From NCBI GenBank assembly GCA_036396795.1, contig DASWKF010000091.1, positions 16,542 through 80,541 of the forward strand: DNA of 64,000 bases, given 5' to 3'. Shown here piece after piece: positions 17,306 through 25,968 of this stretch (within the stretch, counting starts at the first letter, position 1; each line of letters opens with the position of its first letter). The position numbers were made by a program, and so were the translations under genes. The stretch is from JAHEEM01 sp036396795. GTDB lineage: Bacteria > Pseudomonadota > Gammaproteobacteria > Steroidobacterales > Rariloculaceae. The notes under the pieces were generated by a model. That model saw nothing but the letters and a program-made list of their open reading frames with translations, was not told the DNA's origin and ran no database searches.

Positions 17306-18310
17306 TCATGGTTGGGTGAATACTCTGGAGATTTCCGGATCACAGTTGTATTGGTAGAGCCGCAGGCCCGGCGCGTACTGCCATTCGAGCCGACCCTCGA
17401 AGGGCTCCGCCAGATACACGGGGTCTTCGAGAAGCACGTCGATCACGAGCCCCGTGCCGTCCTCGCTCAGCACGTAGCGCTCGACGACGTGCTTCTCGGG
17501 GCTCGATGGCACGCTTTGGCCGTTGGCCGATGGATGCTCGGCGAACAGCCTCGTATCGACGACGAGCGTGCCGTCTTCCCACCGGCCGATCGAGTGCCCC
17601 TGATTGCTGAGCTCGCCGTCTTCGGGATGCTGCCGTGCGTCCATGTGCACGGTCCGCACCACGTCGAAGAACTCGTTGCGAATGGTCACGATCTCCGCGC
17701 CGATCTCGATCTCGCTCAGGTACAAGAACGCAGCCGTAATGATTCCGGGAGCCGGCGGCCCGACGCAGCTCGCTACCGGGTTGTCCCGACGAAAATCGTA
17801 TTGCTCTCGAGCTGCCGTCCCGACCGGCGTCAGCGGCGTCGCGTTGAGCGCTTGGTTGAAGCTCACGATCGTTTCCGATCGCCCGCTCCAGACGCCGTTA
17901 AGTGTCGAGGCACGGACATGCGGTTGCTCGGGGGTGCCGTCGTGCTGCGCCAGTACCGTGCCGTCGGCCTTCGTCATCGACAGCAGGATTGCCCGGAGCC
18001 GCCCCGGCTGCTTGTCCCGGTGCGCGCGGACGGTCACGACGTCGCCGGGGACCAGCGATTCCGGTGTCCAGCCACTGCGGACCATGATGGGCGTCGCGCC
18101 GGTTTCCACTAGCCACTCGGCGGGCTCGCCGCTTCCATCGGCCACGGACACGCCTATGTACACGTGCGGGTTTCTCCAGCCGTAGCGTGTCACGGTGCCC
18201 TCGAAGGCCACGACGGTCTCGGCGTCGTAGGCCGCCTCGCTGTGGTGGGCCGGGGCAGGGGAAGCGACGCAGGCACCCAGCGCGACCGTTAGCATCAATC
18301 GACGTGTCAA
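17306..18310 (-). CDS. DUF6152-containing exported protein, paralogue B
   Basis: 334-residue exported protein. AGGAGG is 6 nt before a TTG at 18308-18310, which fixes an unusual start (encoded TRRLMLTVALGACVASPAPA signal). The mature protein begins HHSEAAYD and carries the DUF6152 OB-like domain (VVAFEGTVTRYGWRNPHVYIGV). A second, roughly 200-residue beta-rich region follows (LNGVWSGRS, PVASCVGPPAPG, VRTVHMD, SIGRWEDGTLVVDT). It is 14 bp downstream of a similarly built 335-residue paralogue; both keep the W-x-NPHV motif and the G-x-W-x-D-x-TL-V-T motif. Function unknown. Confidence 0.82.
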   Translation of the reverse strand: MTRRLMLTVALGACVASPAPAHHSEAAYDAETVVAFEGTVTRYGWRNPHVYIGVSVADGSGEPAEWLVETGATPIMVRSGWTPESLVPGDVVTVRAHRDKQPGRLRAILLSMTKADGTVLAQHDGTPEQPHVRASTLNGVWSGRSETIVSFNQALNATPLTPVGTAAREQYDFRRDNPVASCVGPPAPGIITAAFLYLSEIEIGAEIVTIRNEFFDVVRTVHMDARQHPEDGELSNQGHSIGRWEDGTLVVDTRLFAEHPSANGQSVPSSPEKHVVERYVLSEDGTGLVIDVLLEDPVYLAEPFEGRLEWQYAPGLRLYQYNCDPEISRVFTQP

Positions 18311-18324
18311 GAAGAACCTCCTGT

Positions 18325-19332
18325 CTAACCCCCCTCGCGCAAGGAGCAGTTGAAAACCTTGATCTGCTCGCCGGGGATCCATTCCCAGCTGCCCGTCAAG
18401 CTTGCGGGCTCGGTGAAGGTCGCGGGGTCCGTGATCCTCGCGACGTAGTCCAGTCGCCGCTCGTCGGCGCTCAAGGTGAAGCGCTCGACGATCTCGGCAT
18501 CGGGGCCCTGAGGCGTTCCGAGGTCGTCGAAGTACGCGTCGCTGATTCGCGTCGTCGTGACGATGAGCGTGCGGTCTTGCCAGCGCCCGACGGAGTAACC
18601 GAAGAGACTCGCCGCTTGATTCTCGGGGCTTGCGCCGGCGTTCATATGTATGATCCGCTCGCCGTCCCATTCCTCGAGGCGCAGCAGGATGGTGTCGCCG
18701 CGATCGACGAATTGAATCGGGTAGGGGTTGTTCATCATCGTCGGCATGCCGGGCGGCTCGCAACGCAGCGCCGGATCGTCGACGAGCGGGTCCCAGGCCT
18801 GGCGCGCGCTCAGCGCGGCCGCGGTCAGCGGCAGATTGCCCTCCAGCGCCCCGCCGGTGCGGCTCCATACTCGGAAAACCCCGCGAGCGTCGCGCTCTCC
18901 GGCGGCAACCGCGCTGCTCGAGAACGGCGCCGGCCTGACCTCGCGACCGATCTCGACCGCTCGCTGCGGCCAAAGCGGAACATCGCGGCCGTCCGCGAGC
19001 TTCATCGTGAACGCGGCCATTGCCGGCAAGCCCTGCCGGGACAAGGCACCCGTGAGGGAGACCCGGTCGCCGACCGCGACGATGTCGGAGCCGATGCCGA
19101 TTCTCTGAAGGCTGTTCGGCGAGCCCGACTCAGCCGTCCACGTCTCGCGCACGCCGCTTTCCGAGACGCGCTCGATCGTGAGGACGACATGCGGGTTCTG
19201 CCAGAAGACGGACGTCAGCTCCCCTTCGATGGTGGCGATGTTGTTGCGGTCATAGGCGACCGTGGTGGCGTGGTGCGCCTCGGCGTTCGCGACCATCGCG
19301 AGAGAGGCGATGAGCAAGGAGATCCGAATCAT
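18325..19332 (-). CDS. DUF6152-containing exported protein, paralogue A
   Basis: 335 residues. Signal peptide MIRISLLIASLAMVANAEA, mature start HHATTVAYD, DUF6152 domain with TIEGELTSVFWQNPHVVLTI, then a beta-rich C-terminal region (CEPPGMPTMMNNPYPIQF, RIIHMNAG, SVGRWQDRTLIVTTTR). Its domain layout matches the next gene downstream, so the two arose by tandem duplication and have diverged. GAGGA lies about 12 nt before the ATG. It follows the beta-propeller gene with a 15-bp gap, within the operon headed by the TonB receptor at 22.3 kb. It may be a periplasmic or surface partner of that receptor (inference). Confidence 0.82.
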   Translation of the reverse strand: MIRISLLIASLAMVANAEAHHATTVAYDRNNIATIEGELTSVFWQNPHVVLTIERVSESGVRETWTAESGSPNSLQRIGIGSDIVAVGDRVSLTGALSRQGLPAMAAFTMKLADGRDVPLWPQRAVEIGREVRPAPFSSSAVAAGERDARGVFRVWSRTGGALEGNLPLTAAALSARQAWDPLVDDPALRCEPPGMPTMMNNPYPIQFVDRGDTILLRLEEWDGERIIHMNAGASPENQAASLFGYSVGRWQDRTLIVTTTRISDAYFDDLGTPQGPDAEIVERFTLSADERRLDYVARITDPATFTEPASLTGSWEWIPGEQIKVFNCSLREGG

Positions 19333-19347
19333 GACGTGCAGTAGTCC

Positions 19348-20385
19348 TCAGCGTGCTCCCATGGCGTCGACGCGCAGCGGCGACCACGCCATGCCGTCGG
19401 GTGTGTCATGCCCTATCGCGAAGTCCACCGGCGGCTGGTCGGGTTGATCCAGATCATATAAAAGAATGCGCCCATCGGCACGCGTGCTGACGAAGACGCT
19501 GCTGCCGAGCGCGAGCAAGCCAAAGCCCCCGGCTCCGGCCCGCTCGCCCGGAACGTCGAGCTCGCTGAGCAACGCCCGCGTGCCGGCTTCGTAGATGCGG
19601 ATCGCGGCGGTCTCGGCATTGCCGCTGATCACGGCGATTCGGCCGCCCGGCAGGCTCGCCAGGCGTCTCGGTTGCGTTGCCGATGCGAAAGTCGCTCGAA
19701 TTTGCAGGGTTTGCGCGTCGATCACCGAGATCGAGTTGGCGTCTTGATTGAGCACCCAGACGTCGCCCGAAGGAGCAACGGCGATCGCTTCGGCGCCCAG
19801 ATCCGTGGGGATGACCGCCGGCGGCGTCGAGGAGTCGAGGTTCACGACCGAGACCGTGCCGCGGCCGCTGCGACCGCCGACATAAACGCGGCCGCCGTCC
19901 GGGCTCAGGGCAAGCATATGACCCTCGCGCGCGGCCTCGCCGATCGGATAGGTTTCGACGACTGCGAGCGCGGCGACGTCGATGAGCGCGACTCGGTCGG
20001 ACGTTTCCAGGGTCGCAATCGCATGGCGGTTGTCCGGTAGGAAAACCGTGTGATGCGGTTTCGAGCCCGCGCCGGTGTCGATGTAGCCCGTGATGCGCGC
20101 GCTCGGGACGTCGATGACGACGACCCGTCGCCCGGGCGTCTCGAGACCATACTCCGCGGTGAGCGCCAAGCGGCCGTCCGGCGATACCGAGACCTCGTGC
20201 GGCCATCCCGAGCCGATCGGCACGCGGGCGATCTCTTTCTCCGTCGGCAGATCGAAGAAGGAGACGCTGCCGGCGACGTCCTCGCGGTTGATGACCAGCA
20301 GCGTGCCGTCGAGCTCGGCCGCGCTCAGCGAGAGCGCGCGCCCGATCGCGATCACGGCCATCGCAATGACTATCGAGCGAGCCAT
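19348..20385 (-). CDS. YncE-like beta-propeller exported protein
   Basis: 345-residue exported protein with a signal peptide (SIVIAMAVIAIGRALSLSAA). Repeating propeller blades follow with the YVTN/YncE type signature: GWPHEVSVSPDGRLALTA, KPHHTVFLPDNRHAIAT, EGHMLALSPDGGRVYVG and AEAIAVAPSGDVWVLNQ, each followed by a V-V-D-style strand. Such proteins are often encoded beside TonB receptors and metal-uptake genes. Its ATG shares one base with the receptor stop (TGATG), indicating translational coupling. No catalytic residues are evident; a binding or chaperone role is inferred. Confidence 0.85.
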   Translation of the reverse strand: MARSIVIAMAVIAIGRALSLSAAELDGTLLVINREDVAGSVSFFDLPTEKEIARVPIGSGWPHEVSVSPDGRLALTAEYGLETPGRRVVVIDVPSARITGYIDTGAGSKPHHTVFLPDNRHAIATLETSDRVALIDVAALAVVETYPIGEAAREGHMLALSPDGGRVYVGGRSGRGTVSVVNLDSSTPPAVIPTDLGAEAIAVAPSGDVWVLNQDANSISVIDAQTLQIRATFASATQPRRLASLPGGRIAVISGNAETAAIRIYEAGTRALLSELDVPGERAGAGGFGLLALGSSVFVSTRADGRILLYDLDQPDQPPVDFAIGHDTPDGMAWSPLRVDAMGAR

Positions 20386-22289
20386 CAGAAACTCAGCCTG
20401 ACGCCCGCGCTGGCCGTGCGTCCGCCGGTGAGAAATCCCGCTACCTCCGCGTAATCCTCATCGGTGAGATTTTCGATGCGGCCGAACAGCTCCAGGCTGG
20501 GCCGCCAACGGTAGGAGGCGCTGACGTCGAGTGCCTCGTAGCTCTCGAGGGGCACGCGGCCGACGCCGAAAATCTCGTCCACGGCGTCGCCCGAGAGCCT
20601 GAGGTTGCCGAGCACACGCAGCGCTTCGCCGGTGGAGGTGTAGCTCACGCTGACATTCGCGAGAGTCTCCGGGCGGCGGATGCGCTCGAGCCCGGCGCTG
20701 TCCTCGGTATCGTTCAAGGTGAGATTGCCGAGGACGGTCCAGCGGCTCGTCAGGGGAATCCGTGCCGCAAGCTCGACGCCCCGCGATCGCGTGAAGCCCG
20801 CCGACTGTAAATAGCCGGAGAAACCGCTCAGGTCGAAAAAGATTTCGTCCTCGATCTCCTGGTCGAAGTAGCTCGCTTCGATCGACAATCCGTTCTCCCG
20901 CGCGTACTCCACCCCGAGATCGTAGCCGCCGCTCGATTCCTCGCTCAGAAGCACCTCCGCGGCCGGCGGGAAAGCAAACGGCCCGGCGTTATATGCGATC
21001 TCCGAAAGGCTCGGCGCCCGGAAGCCCGTGCCGTAGCCGGCGCGATACTTGAGCGTCGAGCCGTCGCCGAGATCCTTGAGATAGGCGGCCGTGACGCGGA
21101 CGCTCGAGTGCCGGCCGAAGTCGTCATTGTCGTCGCGCCTCGCGCCCGCCGTCACGAAGAAGCGGTTCTCGAAGCGCCTCTGCAACTCGAAAAATACCGC
21201 GTTCTGGTCGCGGCTCGTGCGTTCGCCGTCACCGGTCAGGATATCTTCTTCCTCGAGCTCGACCCCGTACACCAGCGTCGCCGCATCGGACGGCCGGAAG
21301 CTGCCGGTATATTCGGCGCGCGACAGGTCGCCGCTGGTCGAGAATGCATCCAGGCCGTCGGCGAAGCTCGACCTCGCGATGTCCGTGTTCGAATAGGCGA
21401 CCAAGTGTGTCAGCTTGCCCGTGCGATAATCGGCGGAAAGCCGATAGGTCGTCTGCCGCGTGTCGGCAATGCAATCGTGCGTTGTCGGAAACCCGCACTG
21501 GTCGAACTCGGTGCGCGCGTCCACGTCCCTGGCGACGAGCTGCAGCCGCAGCGTTTCGCTCGCGTTCCAGCCGACCTTGGTATGCAGCGTGGTGTTCTCG
21601 TAACCGTCATCGTCCACGAGCACCGAGTCGGTGGCCCGGGTATTGAAGCCCTCGGAGTCGATATCCGTGACCGCGACGAAGAAATCTCCGCTGTCCGAAC
21701 CGCCCGACAGATTCGCGTCCAGGCGCGCCGTGTCGAAGTCGCCGTACTCGAGGCTGGCCTGTCCGCCGACGCCGTTTTCGCCGGATCGCGTCAGGATGTT
21801 GATGACCCCGCCGGCGTCGGCTCCGTAGATGAAACCCTGCGGTCCCCGCAGTATCTCGATGCGCTGAATGTCGCTGGTGGTCAAGAGGTGCGAGAAATCC
21901 GGACCGACCTGAGTGCCCGTCGGATCCGACACCTCGACGCCGTCGATCATCACCAGCGTACGGTAGCTTTCCTCGCCGCGAACACGCACGGCGGTCGGTT
22001 GCCCATATCCGCCGGAGTTGCTGACGCCGATTCCCGGCTGGGTGCGCAGGAGATCCGCCAGGGCGTCGTAACCCCTGAGGTCGATCTCATCCCTGTCGAT
22101 GACCGATACGGCCGTGCCGATCTCGCGCAGAGGCGTCTCGATGCGGCTCGAGATCACGACGATCTCTTCCAGAGCGCCTTCCGCCCTCCCGGGCGACGGT
22201 TGTGCGAGCGAGGTGAAAGGGCTCGCGCCGGCTCCCAGCGCCACGGCAAGCGCTGTTGCTCTCAAAGCGAGAGGACGCAGGAGAATCAT
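20385..22289 (-). CDS. TonB-dependent receptor, BtuB-like
   Basis: 634-residue outer-membrane receptor. ATG at 22289 is chosen because TTGGAG lies about 9 nt upstream; a TTG five codons earlier is possible. Signal to about residue 30, TonB box EEIVVISSRIETP, a plug with LLRTQPGIGVSNSGGYGQ, VRGEESYRTLVMIDGVEV and IEILRGPQGFIYGADAGG, then a 22-strand-type barrel ending in ASAGVRLSF. The size and plug resemble BtuB and small metal-chelate receptors more than the large receptor at 5.9 kb. It heads a minus-strand operon and is divergent from a metal ABC operon, so a metal or metallophore ligand is plausible. Confidence 0.93.
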   Translation of the reverse strand: MILLRPLALRATALAVALGAGASPFTSLAQPSPGRAEGALEEIVVISSRIETPLREIGTAVSVIDRDEIDLRGYDALADLLRTQPGIGVSNSGGYGQPTAVRVRGEESYRTLVMIDGVEVSDPTGTQVGPDFSHLLTTSDIQRIEILRGPQGFIYGADAGGVINILTRSGENGVGGQASLEYGDFDTARLDANLSGGSDSGDFFVAVTDIDSEGFNTRATDSVLVDDDGYENTTLHTKVGWNASETLRLQLVARDVDARTEFDQCGFPTTHDCIADTRQTTYRLSADYRTGKLTHLVAYSNTDIARSSFADGLDAFSTSGDLSRAEYTGSFRPSDAATLVYGVELEEEDILTGDGERTSRDQNAVFFELQRRFENRFFVTAGARRDDNDDFGRHSSVRVTAAYLKDLGDGSTLKYRAGYGTGFRAPSLSEIAYNAGPFAFPPAAEVLLSEESSGGYDLGVEYARENGLSIEASYFDQEIEDEIFFDLSGFSGYLQSAGFTRSRGVELAARIPLTSRWTVLGNLTLNDTEDSAGLERIRRPETLANVSVSYTSTGEALRVLGNLRLSGDAVDEIFGVGRVPLESYEALDVSASYRWRPSLELFGRIENLTDEDYAEVAGFLTGGRTASAGVRLSF

Positions 22290-22350
22290 ACGTGCGAGCT
22301 CCAATGACAGGAATGCGTTTCATGGATCGCCCCGGGCAGGGGCGACGCTG

Positions 22351-22387
22351 TTAACGGCCAGCTTATAGGCGTTAACCGTTACTTAAC
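22351..22387. promoter_or_regulatory. Three phased TTAAC direct repeats between the receptor and metal operons
   Basis: TTAAC occurs at 22351, 22372 and 22383, i.e. 21 and 11 bp apart (two and one helical turns, same face). The last two form part of an AACCGTT-ACTT-AACAGTT near-inverted repeat. This lies 62 bp upstream of the receptor ATG and about 120 bp upstream of the plus-strand operon. The position suits a shared metalloregulator or response-regulator site; the sequence does not match a Zur or Fur consensus that I can confirm. Confidence 0.4.
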
Positions 22388-22505
22388 AGTTCTAAACTGG
22401 CAGCCGCTCGCGCCGCGGCCGTATCATCTCAAGGTCCTCGGGCCGGCTGCTCGGGGCAGGATTATGTCATATGAGCAGCTCGCCAACGATGCTGGAGGGA
22501 GACGG

Positions 22506-22829
22506 ATGAAGATCAAACGCGCAGGCCTCGGCTCGATCGGGCTCGGACTGTTGCTCGCGGGAAATCCATTGAGCGCCCACAGCCCCATCTGCAACTGCTA
22601 TGACAATGCCGACGGTACGATCACCTGCGAAGGCGGGTTCTCCGATGGCGGCTCGGCCGCAGGCGTCTCGATACGCGTTCTCGACGAGCGCGAGCGCGTG
22701 CTCATCGAGGGCAGCATGGACGCCGCCGGCACGTTCACTTTCGACAGGCCCAGCCAGGACTTTCACGTCGTGTTCGATGCCGGACAGAGCCACGTCGTGA
22801 CGATCTTCAGTGGCGATATCGAGGAGTAA
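22506..22829 (+). CDS. Small exported protein of the metal-uptake operon
   Basis: 107 residues; no named family recognised. Signal peptide (MKIKRAGLGSIGLGLLLAGNPLSA) ending before HSPICNCYDNADG, so the mature chain would begin with His and carry a Cys-x-Cys followed by another Cys (ITCEGGF). The remainder looks like a small beta-sandwich (VSIRVLDERERVLIEG, GTFTFDRPSQDFHVVFDAG). GGAGGGA precedes the ATG at 22506. It is the first gene of the plus-strand operon and overlaps the next gene by 20 nt. Metal binding through the N-terminal His and the Cys pair is inferred from the sequence and neighbours only. Confidence 0.75.
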   Translation: MKIKRAGLGSIGLGLLLAGNPLSAHSPICNCYDNADGTITCEGGFSDGGSAAGVSIRVLDERERVLIEGSMDAAGTFTFDRPSQDFHVVFDAGQSHVVTIFSGDIEE

Positions 22830-23685
22830 GGCCCGGACGGGCGGCGGCACGGCGCCGTTTCGGCAAACCCGGGCCTGGCTCGCCGCCATCGCTGCCGGCT
22901 TGACCGCCGCCCCCGCCGAGGCACACTTCCAGATGCTGTATACCGCGGAGACCGCGCTCTCGGCCGGCCAGGCGACGGAAATCCTGATGCTTTTCACGCA
23001 CCCGGCTCACGGCGGCCCGCACATGGCGATGGTGCAACCGGAGGCGTTTTACGTGCTGAGCCAGCGGGGTGAGGACGCCGTGATCGTCCGCACGGACCTG
23101 GCTCGATATCTCGAGCCGATCGCCTGGGAGTCGGAGCAAGGCCCCACGAGCGCCTATCGGGCACAACTTACGCGCAGCGTGACGCGCTCTCTCGGCGACT
23201 ACGTGTTGGTGCTGGAGCCCGGGCCCTACTACGAGGCAGGCGAGGACAAGTACATCCAGCAGTTCACCAAGACGATGCTGAACATTGGCGGTGTTCCGGG
23301 CAACTGGGCGGAGCCCGTCGGCCTGCCCGCCGAGATCCTGCCGCTCGACAAGCCCTACGCGAACTGGGTCGGCGGCGTGTTCCGCGGCGTCGTGCTCGCC
23401 GCCGGCGAGCCCGTGCCGAACGCCGAGCTCGAGGTCGAGTACGTGAATCATGCCCCTGACCTGGCGCGGCGCCGCTCGGCGGATGAGCCCGCGGTCGAGT
23501 TGCCGCAGGCGTCCTTCGGCACCATGTCGATACGCGCCAACGACCGCGGCGAGTTTTCAATCGGGTTGCCGCGGGCCGGCTGGTGGGGGATTTGCGCGCT
23601 CGCCGTGGGCCCCGGTACCGAGCATGAGGGCAAGGAGCTCTCGCAGGACGCGGTGCTCTGGGTTCAGGCCAAGGAGATGCGATGA
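22810..23685 (+). CDS. DUF4198/NikK-like exported protein
   Basis: 291 residues. A hydrophobic signal (RAWLAAIAAGLTAAPAEA) is followed by mature HFQMLYTAE, the N-terminal His motif characteristic of DUF4198/NikK-type accessory proteins of nickel and cobalt uptake. A beta-rich domain with FTHPAHGGPHMAMVQP and a carboxypeptidase-regulatory-like repeat (FRGVVLAAGEPVPNAELEVE, RANDRGEFSIGLP, GWWGICALAVG) follows. The only in-frame start upstream of the signal is GTG at 22810, inside the previous gene; a GAGGAG lies after it, so the exact start is unsure. Its stop overlaps the next ATG (ATGA). Confidence 0.8.
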   Translation: MAISRSKARTGGGTAPFRQTRAWLAAIAAGLTAAPAEAHFQMLYTAETALSAGQATEILMLFTHPAHGGPHMAMVQPEAFYVLSQRGEDAVIVRTDLARYLEPIAWESEQGPTSAYRAQLTRSVTRSLGDYVLVLEPGPYYEAGEDKYIQQFTKTMLNIGGVPGNWAEPVGLPAEILPLDKPYANWVGGVFRGVVLAAGEPVPNAELEVEYVNHAPDLARRRSADEPAVELPQASFGTMSIRANDRGEFSIGLPRAGWWGICALAVGPGTEHEGKELSQDAVLWVQAKEMR

Positions 23686-24323
23686 GCGTCGCGTCAACCA
23701 TTGTTCCGCCGCTTTCGAGCCGCTGCGAGACGGGCGCCGTGCTGGCCGTAACCGTCGCGGTGCTCGGGCTCGGCGGCTTCGCCGTGCAGCAGCGCAGAGT
23801 CGACGACGAGCAGCAGCGGCTGTTCGACTGGCAGATCAGCGCTTTCTACGACCTGGACGCGGCGGACCAGGCGACCTACAACGCGCTGTCGACCGCGGCG
23901 ACCGAGCTCTGGTGGATCCACGGCGATTTGTTGTATTACGGCACCCCCGAGCAGGTCGCCGATCCCTGGCCGATGGTCGAGGAGCTCGACACCGAATACC
24001 TGTTGCCGCCGTTCACCAAGGATGTCGCGTGGTCGCAGCATGGTGGGATCGAATGGCAGCGGATCGCATCGTTCTCATTCGAGGGGTCGGCGGTCTATTT
24101 CGGCTCCGGCGGGACCGTTCCGGGGCAGAGCGCGTACCTCGTGATGCTCTCGCACGTGCACAAGGGCGCAAGCTTCGCGAACGGCGCGACGATCTGGGTT
24201 CATCCGGACCCGAACGCGCCGCCTCCGGAGACGGTCGTGCGCGATTCCTTGATCTTGAACGGCTGGAAGGAAGTCGTGCCGTATAGTGGAGCGATGGAAG
24301 TCGATCGCCTCAAAGGAGCATGA
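23682..24323 (+). CDS. Single-pass membrane protein of the metal operon (DUF6162-like)
   Basis: 213 residues. One N-terminal membrane segment (AVLAVTVAVLGLGGFAVQ, about residues 19-36), then a periplasmic domain rich in Trp and Tyr (TELWWIHGDLLYYGTPEQV, PPFTKDVAWSQHGGIEW, YLVMLSHVHKGA). I believe this is the DUF6162 type that accompanies Zn/Mn ABC transporters, but the assignment is from memory of the pattern. It starts with a 4-bp ATGA overlap and ends one base before the substrate-binding protein ATG. Histidines in QHGG and SHVH could take part in metal handling; no function is demonstrated. Confidence 0.68.
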   Translation: MSVASTIVPPLSSRCETGAVLAVTVAVLGLGGFAVQQRRVDDEQQRLFDWQISAFYDLDAADQATYNALSTAATELWWIHGDLLYYGTPEQVADPWPMVEELDTEYLLPPFTKDVAWSQHGGIEWQRIASFSFEGSAVYFGSGGTVPGQSAYLVMLSHVHKGASFANGATIWVHPDPNAPPPETVVRDSLILNGWKEVVPYSGAMEVDRLKGA

Positions 24324-24324
24324 G

Positions 24325-25236
24325 ATGAGCGTCAGCGGGCTCGCACTGCGCTACGTTTTTCTGGCGGCAATCGGCATGCAGTGGGGAGTTGCGTCGGCGC
24401 AGGGCTTGCGCGTCGGGATCACGCTGCATCCGTACTACAGCTTCGCCGCCAACATCGTCGGCGACCGCGCGGAGGTCGTTCCCCTGATCGATGCCGGAAG
24501 CAATCCCCACAACTACACGCCGAGGCCGGACGACATGAAGCGCGTGCTGAGCCTGGACGCCTTGATCGTCAACGGCATCGGACATGACGAGTGGGCGTTC
24601 GAGATCGTCAAGGCGGCGGGCCTCGAGCGCGATCTGCCGTTGATCTACGCCAACGAAGGCGTCGCGCTGATTCCGATCGCGGCGGACGAGGGCGAGGCCA
24701 GAGTGGTCAATCCACATACCTTCGTCTCGACGACGGCGGCTATTCAGCAGATCTATACGATCGCCCAGAGACTCGGCGAGATCGATCCCGACAACGCGGA
24801 TTTCTATCGCGACAATGCACGAGCCTATGCATCGAACATCAGGCGCCTCAAGGCGCAGTTCATGTCCGAGCTTCGGACGCTCGACGTCTCGAGCTTCCGC
24901 TGTGCGACCATGCACGGGGCCTATGGGTATTTGATGCAGGAGTTCGGCCTGCAGGTCGCGGCCGTGATAGAGCCCAGGCACGGTGTCGAGCCAACTGCGA
25001 GGCAGCTTGCCGACACCATCGAGAAGATCAAGACGTCCGGCGTCAACGTGCTGTTTGCGGAGAAATATTTCGCGAGCAAGCTCTCCGACACCATTCGCGA
25101 TGCGACCGGCGTTCGCATGTATTCCTTCTCGCATATGTCGGATGGAGAGTTCGTCCCCGAGCTGTTCGAACGGGAAACGCTTGCAAACTTGGAGACTCTC
25201 GTCGAGGCAGTTCGGGCGGCGCCGGCCGGCGACTAG
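24325..25236 (+). CDS. Zn/Mn-type ABC transporter substrate-binding protein, ZnuA-like
   Basis: 303-residue periplasmic metal-binding protein of the cluster A-I (ZnuA/TroA) family. Signal peptide to ASAQ. Expected metal ligands are present: His62 in NPHNYTP, His131 in NPHTF and His197 in MHGAYGYL, with a downstream acidic region (NVLFAEKYFASKL) for the fourth ligand. There is no long His-rich loop as in E. coli ZnuA. ATG at 24325 is chosen because AAGGAG lies 6 nt upstream; a GTG at 24286 would make a hydrophilic pre-extension. It is followed by the ATPase, the permease and a second, degenerate binding protein. Confidence 0.92.
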   Translation: MSVSGLALRYVFLAAIGMQWGVASAQGLRVGITLHPYYSFAANIVGDRAEVVPLIDAGSNPHNYTPRPDDMKRVLSLDALIVNGIGHDEWAFEIVKAAGLERDLPLIYANEGVALIPIAADEGEARVVNPHTFVSTTAAIQQIYTIAQRLGEIDPDNADFYRDNARAYASNIRRLKAQFMSELRTLDVSSFRCATMHGAYGYLMQEFGLQVAAVIEPRHGVEPTARQLADTIEKIKTSGVNVLFAEKYFASKLSDTIRDATGVRMYSFSHMSDGEFVPELFERETLANLETLVEAVRAAPAGD

Positions 25237-25239
25237 CCT

Positions 25240-25968
25240 ATGCGAGGACCGAGCATCCGCTTCGACAACGTCGGCTTGCAACTCGGCGGCGTGGATATCC
25301 TGAGTACGGTCTCGTTTGCCGTCGGCAGCGGTGAGATTCACTGCCTGATCGGCCCCAACGGGGGTGGAAAGACGTCCCTGGTTCGATGTCTGCTCGGGCA
25401 AATGCCGCACAGCGGCACGATAGACGTCGGCTGGGACGAGAATCGAACGATCGGCTACGTTCCGCAGCTGCTGGATTTCGACAAGACCTTGCCGGTAACC
25501 GTGAATGATTTTCTGGCGATGGTCTGCCAGAAGCGGCGGCCGGCGTTCGTGGGCATGAGCAAGGCGACGCGAGCGACCAGCGATGCAGTCCTCGACCGAG
25601 TCGGGCTGATCGGCAAGGGAAAGACCAAGCTCGGCAGCCTCTCCGGAGGAGAGCGGCAACGCGTCCTGTTTGCGCAGGCGTTGATTCCGGCGCCGGCTTT
25701 GCTGGTCCTCGATGAGCCGATGACGAGCATGGACGAGGTGGGCGTGGAGCGGTTCGCCAGCGTCATTCGCGAGCTCGCCGCCGATGGCGTCACGATATTG
25801 TGGATCGCGCACAACCTCGCCCAGGTTCGAGAAATGGCTCACAGCGTCAGCTGTATCAAGCGAACACTGCTGTTCAGCGGGCCTCCGTCAGAGGTGCTCG
25901 CCGAACTCGGCGCCGAAGCGTTGTTCTCGAGCCTCGGCATGGCGAATTTCGAGGCGATGTCGACGTGA
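25240..25968 (+). CDS. Zn/Mn-type ABC transporter ATPase, ZnuC-like
   Basis: 242-residue ATPase subunit. Walker A GPNGGGKTS (about residues 38-46), Q-loop YVPQLLDFDKTLPVTV, signature LSGGERQR (about 134-141), Walker B LLVLDEP with MTSMDEVG and the switch His in WIAHNL. All catalytic elements are intact. It lies between the substrate-binding protein gene and the permease gene, with whose GTG it overlaps by 4 bp. It powers import of the metal captured by the adjacent binding protein; zinc is favoured by family, manganese not excluded. Confidence 0.93.
   Translation: MRGPSIRFDNVGLQLGGVDILSTVSFAVGSGEIHCLIGPNGGGKTSLVRCLLGQMPHSGTIDVGWDENRTIGYVPQLLDFDKTLPVTVNDFLAMVCQKRRPAFVGMSKATRATSDAVLDRVGLIGKGKTKLGSLSGGERQRVLFAQALIPAPALLVLDEPMTSMDEVGVERFASVIRELAADGVTILWIAHNLAQVREMAHSVSCIKRTLLFSGPPSEVLAELGAEALFSSLGMANFEAMST

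Noticed and set aside
17306..18973. A 555-codon open frame extending the DUF6152 paralogue through the neighbouring gene
   Set aside because: The extra N-terminal part is Arg-rich out-of-frame sequence over the 18325-19332 gene; AGGAGG places the real start at the TTG at 18310.
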